Assembly: GCF_022427145.1 (NCBI RefSeq) | Contig: NZ_JAKSXN010000013.1 | Coordinates: 1-64,000 of the forward strand | DNA: 64,000 nt | Source of the DNA: Paenibacillus timonensis | Lineage (GTDB): Bacteria > Bacillota > Bacilli > Paenibacillales > Paenibacillaceae | Direction of reading: 5' to 3' | The notes under the pieces: generated by a model | Databases searched by the model: none | What the model saw: the letters and a program-made list of their open reading frames with translations, nothing else | What the model was told of the DNA's origin: nothing | Part shown: positions 26,530 through 35,715 of the stretch, in pieces | Position numbering within the stretch: the stretch's first letter is position 1 | How the letters are laid out: every line of letters begins with the position of its first letter | Made by a program: the position numbers and the translations under genes

Positions 26530-27114
26530 TTACGCACGGATCGCGTTCATCATGAATTCGAAATAATCCATGCCTTCCTCCATCAAGTCGTAACGTTCGC
26601 TGTCGGCGATCCAATAACGGACCAGACCGAGGTTACCGTCCGACCAGTAATGGCCGATTTTCTCCGGATTCAGCTCTTCTCGGAAAGCGCCTTGCTCCTG
26701 CCCCAGTCGGACGTAACGCTCGATAAAACTGTTATGCAGGTCGGATACGTCCCCGCTGGAGAACTGAACCGTATGGATGATTTTGAAAATTTCCCGCGAC
26801 ATCGCCGGCCCGCATTCCAGGACCGTTCGAAAATACAGCCGGGCGTACTCCCGAAGCTGCCGCTCCGCCGGCTGCTCCGCATTGACCTCCAGGCCGTGGA
26901 ACAAGCGGACGTTGATGTCCTTCAGGATTTCGATCGCGATCTCGCTTTTGGAGCTGAAGTGGGTATAGAACGAGCCTTTGGCCACCTCGCTTTTCTGGCA
27001 AATCTGCGAAATCGTGACCTCGTCATATCCGTAAGCCGTAATCAGCTCAATTGAATTGCGTAATATTTTCTCCTTGGTCAGCAGTGATTGCTGTTCCCTT
27101 TTTTTCAATACCAT
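26530..27114 (-). CDS. TetR-family regulator, likely controls adjacent flavoprotein
   Basis: A 194-residue regulator. N-terminal helix-turn-helix: KEKILRNSIELITAYGYDEV then ISQICQKSEVAKGSFYTHF. The rest is a helical ligand domain. ATG at 27114 preceded by GAGGGA. It is convergent with the secreted flavoprotein gene and separated from it only by a shared terminator; the double TGACnnnnGTCA site before the flavoprotein is a plausible target, though its own upstream region instead has GGTTAGGATGACTAACC. Confidence 0.82.
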   Translation of the reverse strand: MVLKKREQQSLLTKEKILRNSIELITAYGYDEVTISQICQKSEVAKGSFYTHFSSKSEIAIEILKDINVRLFHGLEVNAEQPAERQLREYARLYFRTVLECGPAMSREIFKIIHTVQFSSGDVSDLHNSFIERYVRLGQEQGAFREELNPEKIGHYWSDGNLGLVRYWIADSERYDLMEEGMDYFEFMMNAIRA

Positions 27115-27237
27115 GGCTTGTCCCTCATTACCCGGTTAGGATGACTAACCGCAGCTCATCGTTCTATTCTAGTATCAGTGTAACGGATGTTTTGCTGGAG
27201 AGGCAAGTTCGGTTCGCTGTCCATATCTGTTCCCACG

Positions 27238-28965
27238 TTAGAATTTGAATTGTCCTACCAAGCGATTCAAATCGTCGGCGATCTCCTTCATCTCGCCGGT
27301 CGAAGCGGACACCTGCTCCATGCTGGCCAGCTGCTCCTCGGTTGAGGCCGAGATCTCCTCGGTAGCCGCGGTCGATTCCTGAGCGATCGAGGAGATGCTT
27401 TCGATGGTGCCGATCACTTCATTTTTATCGTGGTTGATTTGGGTGATTCCGCCGATCAATTCCTGCATGCCTTCGATCATATGATGAATCGTCTGGTCGA
27501 TTTGCCGGAAGGCTTGGCCGGTTTCCCGCGACACCTCGCTCGTCCGGGTAATGACCTCGGCCCCCTGCTGCATGTACTCCCGGGTTTTCGCAACCGCAGC
27601 GGCCACTTCCCGCGCCATATCCTCGATTCCTTGCACCGAACCCGTCGTTTGTTCGGCCAGCTTGCGGATCTGCTCCGCCACGACCGCAAACCCTCGTCCT
27701 TGTTCGCCGGCTCTGGCGCTTTCGATCATGGCGTTCAGCGCCAACAGATTGGTTTGCTCGGCAACAGCCTTGATCACCGTCGTGACCTGAGTGATCGATT
27801 CCGACTTCTCGCTGAGGTCGTTCACCTGCTCCTCGATGTTGATCGTCACTTCCGCGTTCTCGCGGATCGCCTTCTGCAATTGTTTCATGCTGCTCATGGT
27901 CGTTTGGTTCGCTTCCTGTGTTTCTTCGATGCTGGATTTCATCTGGTCCGCCCGGCCGGTGAGCGAAATAATCTCTTGTGCCAAGCGATTCAGCCGCTCC
28001 AGCCCTTCCTGTGCATTCACCGCAAGGTCTCCCGAACCCGCCGCCAGCGCATCCGTCGCTGCCGATATTTCCTTCGCCGCCTGCGAGCTTTCCCCGATCA
28101 TGACCGAAAGCTGCTGCGAACCGGACGTGACCTGGCCGGCGCGAAGCTGGATGTTCTCCATCATCCCGCCCAGCTTGCTGCGCATATGGGCCAGATCCTC
28201 CGCCATTTTGCCGATTTCATCCTGGCTGCGACGGGTGAATTCCTCCGAGAAATCCCCGGCGGCATAACGCTTGATCTGTTTAGACATCATCGTGATAGGA
28301 CGAATCATCTTGCGTCCCATCAGCAAGCCCAGGGCAATCGCTACCAGCAGGATGACCAGCGAAATGACAATCGTTTCGAACAGCGCTTCCCGGATCTGAT
28401 CATACATGCTTTCCAGCGAGATCCCGACATTCAATGCGCCGGAGAGCTCCTTGCTGTATGCAAAATCCGTGGAGATGTTATAAACCTTCTCCCCGCCTGC
28501 TGTTTTCAAAATACTGCCTTGGGTCTCTTGATTGGAAACCACGGTGGTCAAATCCGTGTTCGCCGACGTGGCCGAAGCCGAAGCGGTTGCGTCCGTCCCC
28601 TCGGCTGCGTTCCCCTCCCCGGTCTGGCTATCGTCAGATACGATCAGATTTCCCTTGGCATCGGAAAGGGAGATGTAAACGATGTTCCCTTTGCCTTCCT
28701 CTTTGATCGTCTGGAACACCTTCTGCAGCTGGCCCATGTCCGACAGCTCGTTGCTGACGATCTCGCGTTTGATGTTGGTCACCAGGGTTGTTCCGTCGCT
28801 TTTCATCTGGCTGGTCATCGATCTTTGAACCTCGTAATACGACACCAGCGTGAAAGAAACGGCGCAGACCGTCATCAGCAGCACGATCATTCCCACCAGT
28901 TTGCCGATAAGCGAACGAAACCTGAATCTCTTGAACCATCGGAATGGATTACCTAGCCTGGACAT
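27238..28965 (-). CDS. Methyl-accepting chemotaxis protein
   Basis: A 575-residue chemoreceptor. TM1 at about 22-44 ([19 protein letters not shown]), an extracellular sensor to about 195, TM2 at 196-216, HAMP at 217-270, and a long coiled-coil signalling domain whose tip reads [20 protein letters not shown]. The sensor looks like a single-Cache-type fold but contains an Ala/Ser/Thr-rich insertion at about 116-136. RBS AAAGGTGG. It is monocistronic. Ligand unknown; beside a secreted reductase, an electron-acceptor or redox cue is conceivable but unsupported. Confidence 0.9.
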   Translation of the reverse strand: MSRLGNPFRWFKRFRFRSLIGKLVGMIVLLMTVCAVSFTLVSYYEVQRSMTSQMKSDGTTLVTNIKREIVSNELSDMGQLQKVFQTIKEEGKGNIVYISLSDAKGNLIVSDDSQTGEGNAAEGTDATASASATSANTDLTTVVSNQETQGSILKTAGGEKVYNISTDFAYSKELSGALNVGISLESMYDQIREALFETIVISLVILLVAIALGLLMGRKMIRPITMMSKQIKRYAAGDFSEEFTRRSQDEIGKMAEDLAHMRSKLGGMMENIQLRAGQVTSGSQQLSVMIGESSQAAKEISAATDALAAGSGDLAVNAQEGLERLNRLAQEIISLTGRADQMKSSIEETQEANQTTMSSMKQLQKAIRENAEVTINIEEQVNDLSEKSESITQVTTVIKAVAEQTNLLALNAMIESARAGEQGRGFAVVAEQIRKLAEQTTGSVQGIEDMAREVAAAVAKTREYMQQGAEVITRTSEVSRETGQAFRQIDQTIHHMIEGMQELIGGITQINHDKNEVIGTIESISSIAQESTAATEEISASTEEQLASMEQVSASTGEMKEIADDLNRLVGQFKF

Positions 28966-29296
28966 TATGATTCCACCTTTTGATTAAATTTTCATAAGTT
29001 AGGACCCTTCTGTTTTCCTTGTATGATTGTAATTAATACAAACAAAACCACCTTCCTAATTTTAACCAAATTCGACAATATCACAGTGACTATTTTAATA
29101 GTTCACATGTCATGGAAAGTAGGACTAAAGACTCGAATGTAAAAAGATGCAAACCTTAGGCGCCCCTCCTTCCCAGTCTCCGTCACATTTTATTCACCAA
29201 TCCGCCCCTTTTTCCCGGAGAAAACATGCCAATCGCATATTTGTCCCGGTTTCGCAAACAATAACCAGCGAATACCAAACGAAAGGAGCAGATGGC
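28966..29296. other. Divergent intergenic region, 331 bp
   Basis: AT-rich region between the chemoreceptor (minus) and the first CotF-like gene (plus). It must contain both promoters. I found no strong sigma-A or sigma-D hexamer pair. On the plus side GCATATTTGT (about 29234) resembles the CATAnnnT -10 of sporulation sigma factors E/K, but the -35 is not convincing. No open reading frame of merit. Confidence 0.5.
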
Positions 29297-29482
29297 ATGG
29301 CCCAAATCAACCAACAGGAGCTGCAAAGCCTGCGGCACCTGATCGGCGCCCACGAAACGGCACATCAAAAAATGCTCACCTACGCGCAGCAGTCCGTCGA
29401 TCCGCAAGTCAAAGCCTACTTTCAAAAATCGGCCCAGGACGCGCTGAACACCAAGCAACAGCTAATGTCATTTTTGAACTAG
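29297..29482 (+). CDS. Small CotF-N-like spore protein, 61 aa
   Basis: A 61-residue helical protein (INQQELQSLRHLIGAHETAH then QKMLTYAQQSVDPQVKAYFQK) that resembles the N-terminal segment of CotF-type coat proteins, where a helix with conserved His and a DPQVK turn recurs. GAAAGGAGC precedes the ATG. It is followed 17 bp later by a CotF-C-like gene, so both are surely one operon. Function presumably structural in the spore coat. Confidence 0.72.
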   Translation: MAQINQQELQSLRHLIGAHETAHQKMLTYAQQSVDPQVKAYFQKSAQDALNTKQQLMSFLN

Positions 29483-29499
29483 GGAGGTTCTCTATTACG

Positions 29500-29748
29500 A
29501 TGATGCAGGATAAAGAAATGGTGAACGACGCGTTGTCCATGGTCAAAAGCAGCCTGAACACGTACAGCAGCGTCATTTCGGAATGCGCCAATCTCCAGCT
29601 GAGATCCACCGTTCAGCAAATCCGGGATAACTGCGAGAAATCCCAATACGAGCTGTTCCAGTTGGCCGAGTCCAAAGGCTTCTACCAGCCGGCGATGATG
29701 GCGAATGACCAGGAAGTGCAGCAAGTGAAGTCGCAGCTCGGCAGCTGA
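29500..29748 (+). CDS. Spore coat protein CotF family, 82 aa
   Basis: An 82-residue helical protein (NDALSMVKSSLNTYSSVISE then QQIRDNCEKSQYELFQLAES and KGFYQPA) with the GFYQPA-type ending of CotF-family proteins. Two ATG codons adjoin at 29500; GGGAGG lies upstream. Bacillus CotF is one 160-residue precursor cut into two pieces; here the two parts are separate genes. Ends in a strong bidirectional terminator. Confidence 0.8.
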   Translation: MMQDKEMVNDALSMVKSSLNTYSSVISECANLQLRSTVQQIRDNCEKSQYELFQLAESKGFYQPAMMANDQEVQQVKSQLGS

Positions 29749-29776
29749 ACGATTCAACGGCAGGCAATTACACGCG

Positions 29777-29818
29777 AAAAAGCTTCCTCGCCATCTTAAC
29801 GGATGCGGGAAGCTTTTT
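29777..29818. terminator. Bidirectional terminator, cotF side and sulfur-operon side
   Basis: AAAAAGCTTCC and GGAAGCTTTTT form the stem with runs of A and T at either end, giving a usable terminator for both convergent transcripts. Confidence 0.88.
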
Positions 29819-29835
29819 GCTCTTTTTACCCATCT

Positions 29836-30405
29836 CTAGCCTAGCTTTAGTACCTGCTCCTGATTTATCTGCCGGTAGCGTGCCAATTCCCGGTTCAACT
29901 CGGCGACCGCCTCGTCCATCCGTTCCCGGAGCTGCTCCTCAAGCGCATATCCCCCGTTCTCCAGACGGCTCACCCATTGATCGACGGCGAACACGCCGCC
30001 TAGAATATGCGTACCTCCAAGCGATGCAACCACCGGCTTCAGGGCATAATCGACGGCCAGCAAGTGGGCGATTGTCCCGCCGATGAACAGCGGGAGCACC
30101 GGTTTGCCCTGCAGCCCTTTTTGCGGGATCAAATCCAGGATCGTCTTCAGTGCACCGGAATAGGACGCTTTATAGACCGGGCTGGCGATGACCACGGCGT
30201 CCGCCGATTCGACGGCATCGAGCGCGGCTTTTATTGCCGGACTGCCAAAGTTAGCCCGCAGCAAATCCTCTGAAGGGAGCTCTGCCGCCGAAATCCAAGC
30301 GATGTCGTTACCGGCACGGCGCAGCCGTTCTTCCACATGTTCGGTTAATCCGAATAACCGGGACCCTAAGCTAGGGCTTCCAGCAATGATGGCGATTCTT
30401 GCCAT
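29836..30405 (-). CDS. ssuE: NADPH-dependent FMN reductase (SsuE-type)
   Basis: A 189-residue flavodoxin-fold reductase: IAIIAGSPSLGSRL phosphate loop, ADAVVIASPVYKASYSGALK, and LPLFIGGTIAHLLAVDYALKP, all hallmarks of SsuE. It provides reduced FMN to two-component monooxygenases. AGGAGG precedes the ATG. It is the last gene of a ten-gene sulfur operon and 18 bp after a NtaA/CmoJ-type monooxygenase, its probable electron acceptor together with the CmoO-type enzyme at 34681. Confidence 0.87.
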   Translation of the reverse strand: MARIAIIAGSPSLGSRLFGLTEHVEERLRRAGNDIAWISAAELPSEDLLRANFGSPAIKAALDAVESADAVVIASPVYKASYSGALKTILDLIPQKGLQGKPVLPLFIGGTIAHLLAVDYALKPVVASLGGTHILGGVFAVDQWVSRLENGGYALEEQLRERMDEAVAELNRELARYRQINQEQVLKLG

Positions 30406-30423
30406 GGCTTCTCCTCCTTTCTG

Positions 30424-31761
30424 TCAGGCCTTAGCTACCGCTTGGCGCTCCAGCGTGTACCGGTTCTCCGGAACCGGGAGGCCCAGGTTGCCGCGCAGCG
30501 TATCGCTTTCGTACTCCGTCCGGAACAGGCCGCGCTCCTGTAAAATCGGGACGACCAGATCCACAAACTCCTCCAGTCCGTTCGGAACGGCGGCGGTAAT
30601 CATGAACCCGTCGGCAGCGCCTCCCTCGAACCAGGCCTGAATTCGGTCCGCGACCTGCTCGGGTGTACCGATGAAGCCTCCGCGCGGCGTTGCGGCCTGC
30701 AGCGCCACTTGTCTCAGCGTCAGCCCTTTTTCCTTGGCGTCTTTTTTGATTTTATCCGTGCCGCTTTGGAAGCTGTTCTTGCCCAAATCGCCGAGTTCCG
30801 GGAACGGCTCGTCGAGCGGATATTGGGAGAAGTCGTGGTGCTCGAAGAACCGTCCCAAATAATCCAGGGCATTTTCGATCGTCACCAGGCTGGCGACCTC
30901 TTGATACTTGCGTTCCGCCTCCTCCGGCGTGCGGCCAAGGATCGGGCTGATCCCCGGGAAGATCAAGACTTCGTCCGGATTGCGCCCGAACGAGGCGGCG
31001 CGGGACTTCACGTCTTGATAAAAGATCTGCGCGTCCTCTAGCGTTTCATGCCCCGTGAACACGGAGTCCGCATGCTTCGCCGCGTAATTTTTGCCGACCT
31101 CGGAGGAGCCCGCCTGAAAGATGACCGGCTGCCCCTGCTTGGAACGGGCGATATTGAGCGGCCCTTTCACCGAGAAGAACTCTCCGACGTGATTGAGCGT
31201 GTGCATTTTGTCCGGATCAAAAAATACTCCCGTCTCCTTATTCCGCAAGAAGGCGTCATCCTCCCACGAATCCCACAGACCGCGGGCAACCTCCAGAAAC
31301 TCGGTGGCGATCCGGTAACGTTTGGCATGGTCCGGATGCTCCTTCTTCCCATAGTTCAACGCCGAGCCTTCCAAGGGAGAGGTCACGACATTCCAGCCTG
31401 CGCGCCCACCGCTGATCATGTCTAAGGAGGCGAACTGTCGGGCGACGGTGAACGGCTCGCTGTATGAGGTGGACAACGTCCCGACCAGGCCGACATGCTT
31501 GCTGACCGCCGCCAGGGCGCTGAGGAGCGTTAAGGGCTCGAAGCGATTCAGGAAATGGGGGATCGATTTCTCCGTGATATATAAGCCGTCCGCAATAAAC
31601 ACCAGATCGAATTTGCCAGCCTCCGCCTTTTGCACCCAGCGTTTATATCCGTCGATATTGATGCTGGCATCCGACTGCACGTCCGGATGGCGCCACAGGG
31701 AGGTTCCTCCTCCTACCCCATGCAGTAACGCGCCCAATTTGAGTTGTTTTGGCTTCGCCAT
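30424..31761 (-). CDS. cmoJ: LLM flavin monooxygenase, NtaA/CmoJ type
   Basis: A 445-residue bacterial luciferase-like, FMNH2-dependent monooxygenase of the NtaA/SnaA/DszA group. Markers are [56 protein letters not shown] and [13 protein letters not shown]. In Bacillus the homologue CmoJ (YtnJ) acts in S-alkyl-cysteine breakdown, oxidising the N-acetylated sulfur compound. Here it sits between the DinB gene and SsuE in the same transcript. TAAGGAGG precedes the ATG. The gene symbol is by context and similarity. Confidence 0.82.
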   Translation of the reverse strand: MAKPKQLKLGALLHGVGGGTSLWRHPDVQSDASINIDGYKRWVQKAEAGKFDLVFIADGLYITEKSIPHFLNRFEPLTLLSALAAVSKHVGLVGTLSTSYSEPFTVARQFASLDMISGGRAGWNVVTSPLEGSALNYGKKEHPDHAKRYRIATEFLEVARGLWDSWEDDAFLRNKETGVFFDPDKMHTLNHVGEFFSVKGPLNIARSKQGQPVIFQAGSSEVGKNYAAKHADSVFTGHETLEDAQIFYQDVKSRAASFGRNPDEVLIFPGISPILGRTPEEAERKYQEVASLVTIENALDYLGRFFEHHDFSQYPLDEPFPELGDLGKNSFQSGTDKIKKDAKEKGLTLRQVALQAATPRGGFIGTPEQVADRIQAWFEGGAADGFMITAAVPNGLEEFVDLVVPILQERGLFRTEYESDTLRGNLGLPVPENRYTLERQAVAKA

Positions 31762-31813
31762 AACTTCGTTCCTCCTTATCGATTCGATATCGTTTCCTTA
31801 TTTCTTCCCTTGC

Positions 31814-32281
31814 TCAGGCAATCCCGGCCGCTTGTTTGATTCGATCGATTTGCCCCAAATGGCGTTGCACGTGGCGGGTAAAGCCCTCCACGATATCCGT
31901 AATCTTAACGGTCTCTCCTTTGGCATTCACGCCGGTTTTCTCCAGATCGGCCGCATCCAAGCGGCTAAGCAGCAGACTGTTGTAGAGCAACAGCGCATGG
32001 AAAGCCTGCAACACGTCGGCAACGCTACCCGCATTGGCATATTGGCCGCTGACCCAGGCATCTTGGTTAAAAGCCGGCAGCCGGGCCTCCGTCCCCGCCA
32101 GGATATCGCGAATCCGAAAGGAAATGACGAGGCTGTGATCCACTAAGTGGGACAACACCTCCAGTACGCTCCAACTCTCCGGCTTCGGCTTCCATGTCGT
32201 CTGCTCCTCGCTCAGGCCATCGATCGCCGAGGCGAGTTGCCCATGCGTATTCAAAAAAGCTTCAAAGTTGACTAGGGTCAT
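31814..32281 (-). CDS. DinB/YfiT-fold protein in sulfur operon
   Basis: A 155-residue four-helix DinB-superfamily protein. The metal-binding histidines are seen as SHLVDHS near residue 46 and HVQRHLGQIDRI near the C-terminus. Some family members are bacillithiol S-transferases, others are thiol-linked or uncharacterised. CGGAGGGG precedes the ATG. It lies between the SolA-type oxidase (34 bp) and the CmoJ-type monooxygenase (52 bp), inside the operon. A role in transferring or opening a thiol conjugate is an attractive inference but unproven. Confidence 0.8.
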   Translation of the reverse strand: MTLVNFEAFLNTHGQLASAIDGLSEEQTTWKPKPESWSVLEVLSHLVDHSLVISFRIRDILAGTEARLPAFNQDAWVSGQYANAGSVADVLQAFHALLLYNSLLLSRLDAADLEKTGVNAKGETVKITDIVEGFTRHVQRHLGQIDRIKQAAGIA

Positions 32282-32315
32282 GCAATCCCCTCCGATTCAA
32301 AATCAGGTTTCCTCC

Positions 32316-33482
32316 CTAATCACCCGATCGAGCCGGCTGAATGAAACGATCGAGCGCAAACGGCCGCAGGGAGTAACCTGCCTTCCCATCTACTATGAAG
32401 TCCGCGAGAATTTCCCCGACCACGCTGGAAAATTTGAAGCCGTGTCCGGAAAATCCGCCCGCCACCCAAACCTGCGCGTGTTCCGGGTGCCGGTCGATAA
32501 TGAAGTCCTCGTCCGGCGTCAACTCGTATTTGCAGGCAACGCCTTGCTTCAGACGGCCGGCTGCCCCCGGCATATAGGCCGACAACACGCGGCGCAGATC
32601 GCCCTCATCCTCGGGATGGCTCCCGAAAGGCGCCAAGGTCTCCCCCGGTGCCCAGGGAACTCCTCCGTCGTGGCGGCCGATCTTGAGGCCGGCTCCGCCG
32701 ATGCTCGGGAACCCGTAGTAGCCGCCTTCCGGCGTACCCAGCGTAAACCCGGGAAACCGTCCCGCGTCAAAGCCAGAACCCGTTGTTTCGAACCACCCGA
32801 CCACCTTGCGCACGGCGCGGATGGGAAGGTCGACGAACGGAGCGAGCGTGCTAAACCACGCTCCGGCGGTAAGCAGAACGGCCCCGGCATGAAACTTGTC
32901 GTCCGCCGTATAGACCGTAACGCCGCCGCCTTCCCCACTATGCACCTTCACCTTCCGGACGATGGAGTAGGTCAGCAGCTCCGCGCCTTGCGCCAAAGCC
33001 AGCTTGCGGTACGCCTCCACGCATCGCTCGCTGTACAAATACCCGGCGTCCGGCTCAACCATCGCCTCAAACGAGTCCGGGATCGTCAGCTCCGGCCAAC
33101 GAGCGCGGATTTCCGCCGCGTCCAGCCATTCCGTGCGGACGCCCAGCGCCTCCGCCTGCGCGATTCGCTGCTTGTAGGAGTGTAGTCCTCGGTCTGCAAG
33201 ATTCAACACGCCGGATGGCTCCAGCAGCCGGGTCCCGGTCAGCTCCTCCACTTCATTCCATAACCGGTGGGCGCGAACCGCCAATTCCGTATACACGGGA
33301 TCTCCGCTGTATGCGTGCCGGATCAGCCGGGGTTCGCCGTGATGGCTGCCCTCCCGATGCGGGGGATCATAGGCGTCGATCAGCAGCGTCCGCAGGCCCT
33401 TGCGGGCCAAATAATAACCGGCGCTCATCCCCATGGAGCCCGCGCCGACGACAATGACGTCATAGGAGGCGACCGTACTCAT
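32316..33482 (-). CDS. solA: SolA-type FAD amine oxidase (N-methyltryptophan/sarcosine oxidase family)
   Basis: A 388-residue flavoprotein. YDVIVVGAGSMGMSAGYYLA is the FAD site; SHHGEPRLIRHAY is the conserved sarcosine-oxidase phrase; Cys in GVACKYELTPDEDFIID is at the covalent-FAD cysteine position of monomeric sarcosine and N-methyltryptophan oxidases. The ATG overlaps the previous gene's stop by 4 bp, so it is translationally coupled. Its family oxidises secondary amino acids to imines plus peroxide. Its presence among S-alkyl-cysteine genes is unexpected. The symbol reflects family, not proven substrate. Confidence 0.8.
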   Translation of the reverse strand: MSTVASYDVIVVGAGSMGMSAGYYLARKGLRTLLIDAYDPPHREGSHHGEPRLIRHAYSGDPVYTELAVRAHRLWNEVEELTGTRLLEPSGVLNLADRGLHSYKQRIAQAEALGVRTEWLDAAEIRARWPELTIPDSFEAMVEPDAGYLYSERCVEAYRKLALAQGAELLTYSIVRKVKVHSGEGGGVTVYTADDKFHAGAVLLTAGAWFSTLAPFVDLPIRAVRKVVGWFETTGSGFDAGRFPGFTLGTPEGGYYGFPSIGGAGLKIGRHDGGVPWAPGETLAPFGSHPEDEGDLRRVLSAYMPGAAGRLKQGVACKYELTPDEDFIIDRHPEHAQVWVAGGFSGHGFKFSSVVGEILADFIVDGKAGYSLRPFALDRFIQPARSGD

Positions 33483-34678
33483 CGGAGCGCCCCTTCCTTC
33501 CGCCCGACCTCCCTTTGCTGACCATCCAGCGCCAGTTCCGCCAGCTTCACGAAGAAGCCGATGCTTACCGGAATCGCCTGCTCATCAAGATCGAAAGCTG
33601 GGTGGTGCCATTCCCGCGGTCCATCCGTCCCCATGAAGACGAAGAGTCCCGGAACTTCCCGTTGATACCAGGAAAAGTCCTCTCCCGCGGGCGATGGAAC
33701 CGGCGTAACGGCCCGATATCCCGCCGCCTCCGCCGCGGCCAGCCCGAGCTCCGCCAGCGCAGGGTCGTTCAGCACGGGCGGCGGGCCTTCGATCCAGCGG
33801 ATGGCGGCCGTCGTGCCAAACGCAGCCGCCACTCCCTGAACAACCTCCTCAAAGCGCTTCAGCACCCGCTGCCGCACCTCTTCGTCAAAGGTCCGGATCG
33901 TGCCTTCCAGCAGCGCTTGTTCGGGGACGACGTTCCAGGCCGTCCCGCTATGCAGCTTCGTGACGCTGATGACGGCGCTTTCCAGCGAACCGACGTTCCG
34001 GCTGACGATCGATTGCAGCGCCGTCACGAGATGCGCGGCGGTGACGATCGGATCGTTGCCGGCTTCCGGCACGGCCGCATGGGTCCCCCGCCCGGCGATT
34101 TCGACGACAAAGCCATCGGCGGCGGCCATCAACGGGCCGCTCTTGATCCCGATCGTTCCGACGGGAAGATCCGGCTTATTGTGCATGCCGAAGATGGCTT
34201 GCACCCCTTCCAATGCGCCGCTGTCGATGACTTGCCGCGCGCCTTTGGCTTTCTCCTCGGCCGGCTGGAAGATCAGCCGGACCATGCCCTTCAGCTGCGA
34301 CTCCCGGGCTTTCAGCGCATATGCCGTACCGATCAGGGCGGCGGTATGGAAATCATGCCCGCAGGCATGCATCTTGCCCGGATGCGTCGAGGCAAACGGC
34401 AGCCCGGTCTCCTCCTGGATCGGCAGCGCGTCGATATCCGCCCGAAACGCGATAACCAGTCCACCCTGGAGCCCGCCGACCTCTGCGACCAGCCCGGTCG
34501 CCAGCGGTACGTCCAGGATCCGGACGCCCGCTTCCTCTAACCAACCGCGGATCCGGCGGGTCGTCTCGAATTCCTCGTTCGACAGCTCCGGGAATCGGTG
34601 CAGCTCTCGGCGAATCGCCACGAACCGTTCTGCCGTTATCCCGGGCGTCCCTTGAATCGTATAAGTATCGTTAGACAT
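33479..34678 (-). CDS. sndA: M20 amidohydrolase (SndA/HipO-like N-acyl-amino acid deacylase)
   Basis: A 399-residue M20D metallopeptidase. MHACGHDFHTAALIGTAY gives metal ligands, PAEEKAKGARQVIDSGA carries the catalytic and metal glutamates, and the C-terminal EDFSWYQREVPG provides the last ligand. Such enzymes remove N-acyl groups from amino acids; the Bacillus homologues SndA/SndB deacetylate N-acetyl-cysteine derivatives. It starts 2 bp after the CmoO gene with GGAGG overlapping that gene's end. Position in the operon strongly supports the sulfur role. Confidence 0.85.
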   Translation of the reverse strand: MSNDTYTIQGTPGITAERFVAIRRELHRFPELSNEEFETTRRIRGWLEEAGVRILDVPLATGLVAEVGGLQGGLVIAFRADIDALPIQEETGLPFASTHPGKMHACGHDFHTAALIGTAYALKARESQLKGMVRLIFQPAEEKAKGARQVIDSGALEGVQAIFGMHNKPDLPVGTIGIKSGPLMAAADGFVVEIAGRGTHAAVPEAGNDPIVTAAHLVTALQSIVSRNVGSLESAVISVTKLHSGTAWNVVPEQALLEGTIRTFDEEVRQRVLKRFEEVVQGVAAAFGTTAAIRWIEGPPPVLNDPALAELGLAAAEAAGYRAVTPVPSPAGEDFSWYQREVPGLFVFMGTDGPREWHHPAFDLDEQAIPVSIGFFVKLAELALDGQQREVGRKEGALR

Positions 34679-34680
34679 GG

Positions 34681-35697
34681 TTACGCCTCCGCCGTCACTT
34701 CGACCAAAGCCTCGTGAAGCAGTTCAAAGGAGCGGACACGCTTCTCGAAAGGGCTGATATTGCTGGTAACGATCACTTCCTCAATGCCGGTATCCCGCTG
34801 CAGCGCCAGCAGCTGCTCGCGGACGGCTTCCTTGGTGCCTTTGACAATCCAGGGCTCCTGCTCCTCGATCGTATAAGACTCTCCCGCCTGACGGCCGAAC
34901 TCTTCCGCTTGCTCCCGCGTGCCGAGCGTCACCGTTTTGCCGCTGCCCAGCCGCACCTTCACGACCTTCTGCTTGCCGGCGAGTTCGGCGGCTTCCGCTT
35001 CGGATTCGGCGACGACGACGGACAACGCCAGGATGACTTGAGGCTCCGAGCCGTACGACGTATCAAAGCTCTGCCGGTAAGTTTGGATCGCCTTGAGTGC
35101 GATTGCCGGATCCCCGTTAATGAACAGGGAGAACACATAAGGCAAACCGAGTCCGGCGGCAATCTCCGCACTGTCCACGCTCGCTCCGAGCACGTAAAGC
35201 TCGGGGGCCTGCGCCGGGCGCGGGGCGGCGCGCAATCCAGCCAGCGGGTGATCCGCCTCCAGGCGGTCCTGCACGTATTTGCGCAGCTCCACGATTTTGT
35301 CCGTCAGGGAAGCCGATTCCCGCGTGCCTTGCTGCAAAGCCTGCGTGCTTTTTGGTAATCCTCCGGGAGCGCGGCCGACGCCAAGGTCCACTCGCCTCGG
35401 CTCCAGGGAAGCCAACACATTAAAGTTCTCCGCCACCTTATAGGGACTGTAATGCTGCAGCATCACGCCTCCGGAGCCGATGCGGATCGTGTTCGTTTTG
35501 GCCAGGAGGTAAGAGATCAGCACCTCCGGCGAGGAACCGGCTACCTGTTCCGAATCATGATGCTCCGACACCCAAAACCGCCGGAACCCCAGCTCTTCGG
35601 ATTTTCGGGCCAGCGAAACGGTATGCGCGAACGCCTCCTCCGCCGTTTCTCCCGGGTAAATCGGGCTTTGATCCAACACGCTAATCGTGAGTCCCAT
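34681..35697 (-). CDS. cmoO: LLM flavin monooxygenase, YtmO/CmoO type
   Basis: A 338-residue luciferase-like oxidoreductase. Family phrases: LTISVLDQSPIYPGETAEEA, FWVSEHHDSEQVAGSSPEVL, RIGSGGVMLQHYSPYKVAEN and RVDLGVGRAPGG. It matches the YtmO (CmoO) group of the Bacillus S-alkyl-cysteine operon. TTTGGAGG precedes the ATG and it follows the ATP-binding subunit by 18 bp. Probably uses flavin reduced by the SsuE protein of the same operon. The exact reaction is not known to me. Confidence 0.82.
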   Translation of the reverse strand: MGLTISVLDQSPIYPGETAEEAFAHTVSLARKSEELGFRRFWVSEHHDSEQVAGSSPEVLISYLLAKTNTIRIGSGGVMLQHYSPYKVAENFNVLASLEPRRVDLGVGRAPGGLPKSTQALQQGTRESASLTDKIVELRKYVQDRLEADHPLAGLRAAPRPAQAPELYVLGASVDSAEIAAGLGLPYVFSLFINGDPAIALKAIQTYRQSFDTSYGSEPQVILALSVVVAESEAEAAELAGKQKVVKVRLGSGKTVTLGTREQAEEFGRQAGESYTIEEQEPWIVKGTKEAVREQLLALQRDTGIEEVIVTSNISPFEKRVRSFELLHEALVEVTAEA

Positions 35698-35715
35698 CTC
35701 TCTTTCGCCTCCAAA

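Noticed and set aside
25361-26614. 417-residue open frame antisense to the secreted flavoprotein
   Set aside because: Codon pattern shadow; no motif, and it runs through the strong terminator at 26480.
27430-28956. 508-residue open frame antisense to the chemoreceptor
   Set aside because: Composition is that of a reverse complement of a coiled coil, no start signals, and the minus strand encodes a clear MCP.
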